From the NCBI GenBank assembly GCA_027946365.1, contig JAPEUQ010000001.1:992001-1056000 (forward strand): a stretch of DNA of 64,000 bases, written 5' to 3'. This stretch comes from Kalmusia sp. IMI 367209 (Eukaryota > Ascomycota > Dothideomycetes > Pleosporales > Didymosphaeriaceae). The position numbers were made by a program, and so were the translations under genes. The notes below the pieces were generated by a model that worked only from the letters and a program-made list of their open reading frames with translations, made no database searches and was not told the DNA's origin. Shown here piece after piece: positions 57,973 through 64,000 of the stretch. The number at the start of each line of letters is the position of its first letter. Within the stretch, counting starts at the first letter, position 1.

Positions 57973-59478
57973 TCAGACATTCTCGGTAAACCGCGAGCTT
58001 CGTGAGCCGTCGTGGGAGGGGTGACTCCTTCCAAGCGTACCTCGTGGCGGGAAATCGGGGTTGGGTGTAAGCGGTGGACTCAACGTACCCCCACCAGAGC
58101 GGCTAGTACCCCAAGGCGCGTCGTCGGCATGATGGATGACAGGAGTTCGAGCTGGGCTTGGTCTCACCCGTTCCTCGGTTCCCATGGCGCCTGTGTGGGA
58201 AGTTTCCGCAATTTCTTTCTCGAAGCCTGGGTCCTTTCCGAAGTCCTTGGATAAAACTCCTGGCCCGCCGTAAAAGCCTTTGTCATCATGATAGAAAGAA
58301 GAGCCGGACAAAGTACCCTCTCCACGAGCGGTTGCAGCGAATTGCTCCGAAGTCATACCCTCACTAAAGGCTGAGGGTAATTTACGCCCCGAGATGCGTT
58401 GGAAGCTTCTTTCCCCTGTTCCGCTACTCTCCGCAGTCGATCTTGATGCCCCAGAAAAGCGGTTTAGGAAGGAAGGGGTGACAAAGCTGGATCGGTTTAC
58501 AGGTTGGGTCATGGGCTGGTTGGTGTCTGTGTGGTCGTCTCCAGTGAGTTGGAGAGCACCACCGTTCTGATTGCGCTTGTGACGCCTGATGAGGAACAAA
58601 ATCAAGGCTGCAAGGAGGGCAAGTCCTGCCAGACTGCCAAAGACAGTACCGACGACCTGGGGTGTGCCTAGTGGGGTTCCGCTTGATTGAGAATCGGTGG
58701 CGGGCGCTGTGGAAGGGGTTGAAGAAGGAGCACCCGTCTGTGCTGGGTCGACATACCCTCCACCACCTCCCCCACCGGTAGAAGAGCCGATCCAGTAGCC
58801 AGTAGTACTTGCCGCAGAAGACGTGGGAACGGATGTGGTGGATATCTGAGTCGAAGAGAGCGATGAAGATGAAGATGATCTAGACGAAGATGACGTTGAC
58901 ACTGATGATGTTGATGATGTGCTGTTCCGCAATGAGGATGCCGTGGACGTAAAGCTAGATGACGTGGAGTTATATCCTGATGCGGTTGGAAATATGCTTG
59001 ACGGAAACCCGGCAGAGGTCACTGCGGGAGCTGTAGAAGCAGGTTGTGCGCTTGTATCCGTGGCTTGCACGGTCGGGACTCCTGATGGCCATGGGTATGC
59101 TGGGACAGTCAAATCGCTTGGAAACGGAGGAACAGAGGGCACTGATGGTACAGCGGCTACAGTAGCTACGGCGGGCGTCACAGTCTCTTGTCCAATGACA
59201 TTCCCAGTAGCGTCAAGTGTGGCAACCACTTCTACGTTGACCGTTAACACATTGGGAGTGTTTTGTGCCTGTCGGCGATGGAACAAGCGATGAGGCTTGC
59301 CCATGACGGTGCGTCCCTTTTGCTCACGGATCAGGAGCGATTCCCCCGTGGGTTGGTGCGGCAACCCCTCTTCCTCCTCTTGCACCTGCGCGGGATTCCC
59401 TCGTACGACGTCCTGAGTATAATGGCGATAGCGCGAATCGACCCTGATAATCCTACTTGGTAACGGCACCGTATCCAT
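57973..59478 (-). CDS. Ser/Thr-rich single-pass membrane protein (Mid2/WSC-sensor-like layout)
   Basis: Single exon, 501 aa from ATG 59478; the open frame runs on to a GTG at 59493 but that is not a credible start. The layout is a Ser/Thr-rich extracellular part (about residues 160-260, with long Ser runs, a Gly7 stretch and likely O-glycosylation), one transmembrane helix (VVGTVFGSLAGLALLAALIL then FLIRRHKRNQ as basic stop-transfer), and a ~190-residue cytoplasmic tail rich in Ser, Gly and Pro. This layout is that of fungal cell-wall stress sensors such as Mid2, but no sensor-specific motif was recognised and no clear signal peptide is seen at the N terminus. A later Met (in TVMGKPHRLF) could be the real start, or a 5' exon may be missing. 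Cell-surface sensing or anchoring is inference. Confidence 0.7.
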   Translation of the reverse strand: MDTVPLPSRIIRVDSRYRHYTQDVVRGNPAQVQEEEEGLPHQPTGESLLIREQKGRTVMGKPHRLFHRRQAQNTPNVLTVNVEVVATLDATGNVIGQETVTPAVATVAAVPSVPSVPPFPSDLTVPAYPWPSGVPTVQATDTSAQPASTAPAVTSAGFPSSIFPTASGYNSTSSSFTSTASSLRNSTSSTSSVSTSSSSRSSSSSSLSSTQISTTSVPTSSAASTTGYWIGSSTGGGGGGGYVDPAQTGAPSSTPSTAPATDSQSSGTPLGTPQVVGTVFGSLAGLALLAALILFLIRRHKRNQNGGALQLTGDDHTDTNQPMTQPVNRSSFVTPSFLNRFSGASRSTAESSGTGERSFQRISGRKLPSAFSEGMTSEQFAATARGEGTLSGSSFYHDDKGFYGGPGVLSKDFGKDPGFEKEIAETSHTGAMGTEERVRPSPARTPVIHHADDAPWGTSRSGGGTLSPPLTPNPDFPPRGTLGRSHPSHDGSRSSRFTENV

Positions 59479-61286
59479 ACGGTGTGGGAGCACCCGTCGC
59501 TACTGGCGCGCGAGTGGATCTCCGGATTGTTGGGTGGCAAATGGTATACTGTCGCGAAGCATGTAGGGAGCGTATTCAGTTGGTTGCGGTAGCATGCAAA
59601 TGAGCGGACGTTGAGGCTTTGGCTCTGATCAAGGTCCAGTCAATGGATACTGTGGGCGTGGTTGTCTGAGGGAGCGTGGAGAATGAACGGACGCCAGGAG
59701 ACTGGCAGGTGAAGGAGTGGCCTGGTGACGGTCAGCGATCTGCACTCCAATGGTAGCTCGCCTGGAGTCGCGAGTATATAAAGATTATGCGGGGGACGTA
59801 CGTGGTCGTGATCAACGACGCAGCATTCGCTCTACGATGGGCCTCGCGGACGGGCGGTGGTTTTTGGCGGCTCGAGTGGGTGCGGGCGGCGGTGGGTCTT
59901 ATTGCAAACAGTGCTGGTGTTGGTGCTGGTGCTGTTGTGCAATGGTGCAACGGTCGGAAATACAGCGGTGCAGTCGCGCAACGGCTGATGGCTGCTGGGT
60001 GGGCGCGTGGCGGGCTCGTACGCAGTCCTGCTGGAGCACACCGTTCCCTTGCGGGTAGGCGATTCAATTGTCGACGTCGCAGCGGAGGTCGTGGTGGAAA
60101 GGAAGCAGACTGCTCGCTGCAACCAAAAAGAGCGGCGAGCGGCGAGCGGCTGGCACACGGTTGGCACACGGTTGGGGGGGGACCGAGCCTGGCGAATCAG
60201 GCGCCCGCGAACCCTTGCAGCAAATTTCGTTCGCGGTGGCGCGCTCGGGCCAGGCCGCCTCACGAGATTGTGAGATGACGAACGCCGGACCGGGGAAAAT
60301 AGCACACACACGGTATAGCGACGGGGGGCTGCTCTGGGGCGTAATTTGCTGTCGACAGCGGTGCGTCGAGTGTGTGTGCGTGTGTGTGTGGTTGGAAGCC
60401 GCTGGGGGGCATATCGCGACGTGCACAGCGAGCGGACAGCGACCAGACGATAGGCCTGCACTTCCATCGTTCTCGTCCCGCTGCTGCAGCAGCAGCAGGG
60501 CCTGTCGTCGACGGACTCCAACGCGCCATCGATGCATGCTCCTATGTAACGACCGGACTCGTCGCCGGTCGCGTAGCTGGCTTCGCGGCACCTAAAATAG
60601 GGACCGCCATCTCCTCTGGTGCTTCTCTGGTGCCGGAGCCCCAAGCTGATTGACTCGCTCGTCGCTCTCAATTTACAGAGCGCCCATCGTGGCACTCCCA
60701 ATATTGGCCAAGCTCCCAGAACCACGCAAGCGGCGCAGGGGTGCTACCTGCACGCTGTGGACCGTCTTCCTCACGTGTGCCCACACATCCTGAGTCTAGA
60801 TGCTCGATTGGACCGCGGAGCTTTTGACGCCTCGAACGCTGGTCTGACGCTGTCTGCTCAGGCACGGGAACGTGTCGCTAGTCAGGAACGCTCTTGCATG
60901 CCCAAAGATGCTTGTGCGCCTTGGGGCATCGGCCCAAACATTCGCCGCGCCGTTCCAAAGAGGGGCAAAGACACGCCTCGACACCGGCGGCGGATGGTGG
61001 GGGTTTTGTGGTGGAACAGGTATGAGTGCGATGGGTGCAATTCCGAGTCACCGTGTACCGGTCGACAGCGTCGTCGAATGAGCACCTTTGGCTCAGTCGC
61101 TCTTTCCTCCATTTCACCCCCTCCCACTCAGTCGCGCCTTCCACGTCACTGCTCGGATTCCTGTTTCGTCACAGCCAAGAAAGCTCCCCCACGATCGCAG
61201 ACATGCCTCGCTTCTCCAATCTTAGCAGAGCATGCAGCTCGCATACAGACACCTGATCCCATCCAACTGCAATTCACAGTTTGGCC
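59479..61286. other. GC-rich divergent promoter region, no supported gene
   Basis: 1.8 kb between divergent genes. Very GC-rich around 59.8-60.6 kb, giving long overlapping spurious frames on both strands. A (TG)n tract with one interruption is at 60371-60391. No recognisable coding sequence. Confidence 0.5.
60371..60391. repeat. (TG)n microsatellite
   Basis: TGTGTGTG, one CG interruption, then TGTGTGTGTG, seen directly in the GC-rich intergenic region. Confidence 0.8.
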
Positions 61287-63318
61287 ATGGCGTCACCCTC
61301 GCAGTCGCCACCTCCACCGTATACTCTTGAGAGTGGCGGTGCACTACCGCCGCCATCACTCCCACCACGCGGCAGTTCTGCTGCAAGTCTTGATCCTTCT
61401 CTTGCAGCCATGGCCTCGCAAGATCCGCGCTCGTCGTCTACTCAGTCGCTGGTGCCGCCGTCCGAGGACAGAGCAGGACGGCGGCGGCTTCTGTTGATCT
61501 ATGTTCATGGCTTCATGGGCGATGAGACTAGCTTTCGCAACTTTCCTGCTCATGTTCATAACCTTGTGTCCATTACTCTCGCAGAATCTCATGTAGTTCA
61601 TACAAAAATCTACCCAAAGTATCGGTCGCGATACGCAATCGAAGTTGCCCGAGACGACTTTTCCAAATGGTATAATTACAGACGACGCTTATGGATGCTG
61701 TCATTTACTAACTCTTACTAGGCTCTATCCGCATGAAGATCGATGGACGGATGTAATATTGCTTGCGCACTCCATGGGTGGACTTGTTGCAGCCGACGTT
61801 GCTCTGACTTGTCGACATCGTATCATAGGGACCATTCATTTCGATGTCCCTTTCCTGGGTATGCACCCTGGCATCATCAAAGCCGGGCTTGGAAGCATCT
61901 TTAAGCCTTGGCCTACCCCAGAAGAACACATCGGAGAAGAACCGGTCCCTGTCGGAAAGAAGCCTAATAGATTCAATACGCTCTTCAATCCCAAGCCCAA
62001 CGATCCCAACTTCAACCCATCTTTCTACAACGATGTACACCTCCCGGTCCGAAAGGGATGGGAAAATACGTTACATTGGTTGAACAAGCACTCGAATGGT
62101 ATCGTTCAAGCGTCGAAAAGCTTAGTGCAGTCTCATCTAGAGTTTGGCGGAGCCATGGCCGATTATCGAACCCTAAAAGCTCGTTATGCAAAAATACGAG
62201 CTCTAGAAGAAGATGACCCCCGGAAGAGGATGTATGCCGTTGACGAAGTAGCCAACGCACCCCGAATACGGTTCGTCAATTACTACACCACGAGCACAGG
62301 AAGGCCTAAGAAGCCGAAATCTCCCAAGTCACCTTCGCACTCGCGACCCACAAGTAGATCGTCACAACGTCCGGAAGATAGCACTGCAGCTCTTGCATCC
62401 ACTTCGCAACTTACACTAGATACCAAGAATTCGAGACCATCTACCACAAGCCCCCGGGTTTCGATCGACCATCATGTCGATGACGACGTTTTGCAGGTGA
62501 TACCGCCAACGCCGTTAGATGAAGCGAAAAAAGAGCCCTCGATTGAGGATGAGCCTACAAAGGCCGAAAGCGGACCAGAACTTCCAGATATTCCACCTAT
62601 CCCGAAGGAACCTCCGTTCGTTGACCTGGCACAGTACACGGACAAAGCACAAAGAAAAACTGCCGAGAAAGAGCATGAGCAAGCACTCAAAGAGTATCAA
62701 CAGGCCGTCAAAGCACGCAACAAGGTCATCAATGAACGCACGAAGATCGAAGAGAAGTGGGAAAAGCAGAAAAAGAAGGACGAGCAGACCAAGGCGCGAG
62801 CACGAGGCAAGGACAAGGTAGAAAGCGCCCACAACTCTGATATTCCCAACGAAGACCTTGGCGCCGTGCAGTTGGGTGCCGGAGAGACACCTCGAAGGAC
62901 ATCGGGCAATGGACCGTATGGGAACTATGACTTCTCTAGGAGTACCATTATGAACCAGGTAGAGCCGGATGAGCAAGCTTCCTACACGACTGCTTCAAAC
63001 CCCCCCTCTACTTACAATGAATCTGCATATTCCCTGGCTACTACTGATACAAACACTGCATCTGGACCGGAGACACCAAAGAAGAAAAAGCGCCTGAAAA
63101 AGTTCTGTATGCTTCCACCAGAAGACGCAAACGGGAATAAAGACCCTGCGTGGATTCGTGTGTTCATGGAAGGCATCGACGAAGTTCAGGCACATACGAC
63201 ATTGTTTTTCGTCAACGACACATATGAGCAATTAGTTGGAGACGTCAGAGCACGCATCGAAGAATGGGTGTCTGAAGCGGACAGCCTACGTCTGGTACGT
63301 GAGTTGGAGGGTCTATGA
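61287..63318 (+). CDS. Lipase/serine-esterase-like alpha/beta hydrolase with charged C-terminal extension
   Basis: Two exons, 61287-61669 and 61722-63318, separated by a 52-nt intron with a TTACTAAC branch site; 659 aa. The start is ATG 61287 (MASPSQSPPPPY), not the upstream TTG of the open frame. After a ~65-residue Pro/Ser-rich leader comes the hydrolase: LLLIYVHGFMGDETSF (oxyanion His-Gly at 74-75), then LLAHSMGGLVAADVAL with nucleophile Ser145 in GxSxG-like AHSMGG. A DVPFLGMHPG segment follows, as in DUF676-type esterases. Splicing restores FSKWLYPHEDRW. The second half is disordered and charged (Pro/Ser stretch, then a KEYQQAVKARNKVINERTKI coiled coil and a KKKKRLKK block), ending in a conserved-looking helical tail (VRARIEEWVSEADSLRLV). 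Substrate unknown; probably lipid or acyl ester. Confidence 0.85.
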
Positions 63319-63570
63319 TATATACATCCTGCTTTGATGATAGCTAGACGCAATGTTTCCGGTTTTCGGTCCATGGTATAGGATCACTTTACTCGGGGTA
63401 GCATTACTGTTTACAACATACCCCATACTATCTACCAATTAATTAACCTTGGCGCAATGAGCAAAATGTCAACACGAGTTACGTGAAGTCAGGCAAACTC
63501 ACCTTCTTCACAGTTTCAATATCATACAAGATCCCAACCCAATATCAACCGCTCGTCTCCCGGCGATCCA

Positions 63571-63998
63571 TCAGAAAAACGCTAGCAATCCGGCCGCAAC
63601 CCACGCCGCCGCAATGCCACCCAGAAGTTGCACCACCTCCTCACTCCCTCTAACAGCTTGGTTGAACTTCCCCATCAAAGGGACCTGTACCTGCTCCTTC
63701 TCATTCCAGAAACTCTTCATGTGAATCTGCGCCAAAACACTCGCCACCCCGCCGATGCCCGAGAGCACCACATGCGGCGTAACACTCAGCTTGGTAAGAA
63801 TCAACAGCACGGCAGTAAACGCAGAGATGCCCAGCTATTCAATATGTTAGTCGTCCTAACAGTGAAGCACGGGAAAAGAGAACACACAGCTATCGTCCCA
63901 CTAGTCTGCGTCGCACGCGTCTTGTTCAAACGCTTTGCAGCCGTGTTTGACCATTTCGCCGCTTTCTGGGCCTGCTCCTCGTATATTTGGAGGCGCAT
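63571..63998 (-). CDS. Small two-helix membrane protein
   Basis: Two exons on the minus strand, 63998-63888 and 63834-63571, with a 53-nt intron (GTGTGT..GAATAG, phase 0); 124 aa. The N-terminal ~37 residues are polar and basic (QAQKAAKWSNTAAKRLNK). Splicing joins SGTIA to LGISAFTAVLLILTKL, giving a first hydrophobic segment that runs on through HVVLSGIGGVASVLAQIHM. A second hydrophobic segment closes the protein (VVQLLGGIAAAWVAAGLLAF). No family recognised. The ATG lies three bases from the window edge, so upstream exons may exist outside it. Confidence 0.65.
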
Positions 63999-64000
63999 GA

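Noticed and set aside
59787..60725. Several long overlapping frames on both strands
   Set aside because: Extreme GC content suppresses stops; none shows a motif, membrane segment or a start supported by context.
1..64000. tRNA or rRNA genes, CRISPR arrays, biosynthetic core enzymes (PKS/NRPS/terpene)
   Set aside because: Scanned by eye for tRNA T-loop sequences, regular spacer repeats and the large multidomain frames expected; none found. A covariance-model search would be needed to exclude an intron-containing tRNA.

Overview
The window is nuclear DNA of a filamentous ascomycete (Pezizomycotina; Dothideomycetes is my best guess from the gene families, not proven). The evidence is eukaryotic gene structure: most genes are broken by 48-66 nt introns with GT..AG ends and CTAAC/CTGAC-like branch sites. 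There are also orthologues of fungal housekeeping genes (MED10, DBP8, RBG1/DRG1, GID4/VID24, cysteine dioxygenase) and fungus-specific families (HET, GT90/CAP10, PXA, a CYP53-like P450, CENP-B-type HTH). I spliced the genes by hand; most joins are checked by restored family motifs and by a total length divisible by three.

Layout. 0.8-4.4 kb: a secreted WD40 propeller protein (-) and a DUF7730/2EXR-like gene (+). 7.6-12.4 kb: an unrecognised Pro-rich protein and a GID4/VID24 substrate receptor with a very long N-terminal extension. 13.9-15.5 kb: a five-exon gene fusing an alpha/beta-hydrolase directly to ankyrin repeats, like a fungal NLR without its NTPase. 16.8-21.7 kb: an unrecognised basic protein and a large GT90 (CAP10-like) membrane glycosyltransferase. 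25.1-28.8 kb: MED10 (-) and a PXA-domain protein (+) share a short divergent promoter; the PXA gene has an exceptional 1.1 kb intron. 28.8-35.4 kb is gene-sparse.

35.4-45.7 kb is the conserved core: a CENP-B-type HTH regulator, RBG1 facing CDO1 across a divergent promoter, an unrecognised protein and DBP8. 46.3-47.9 kb: a CYP53-like P450 with no in-frame ATG in its first visible exon. 48-56 kb is AT-rich and gene-poor, holding two diverged BTB/POZ-like paralogues and a HET-domain pseudogene with four in-frame stops. 56.5-64 kb: a possibly frameshifted small gene, a Ser/Thr-rich single-pass membrane protein, a two-exon lipase-like hydrolase and a small membrane protein at the window edge.

No operon-like cooperation is expected and no biosynthetic cluster is evident. 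Two themes stand out. The conserved genes cover transcription, ribosome biogenesis, translation GTPase, cysteine catabolism and ubiquitin-mediated turnover. The accessory genes are of the self/non-self recognition type (hydrolase-ankyrin, HET) and show decay by nonsense mutation.
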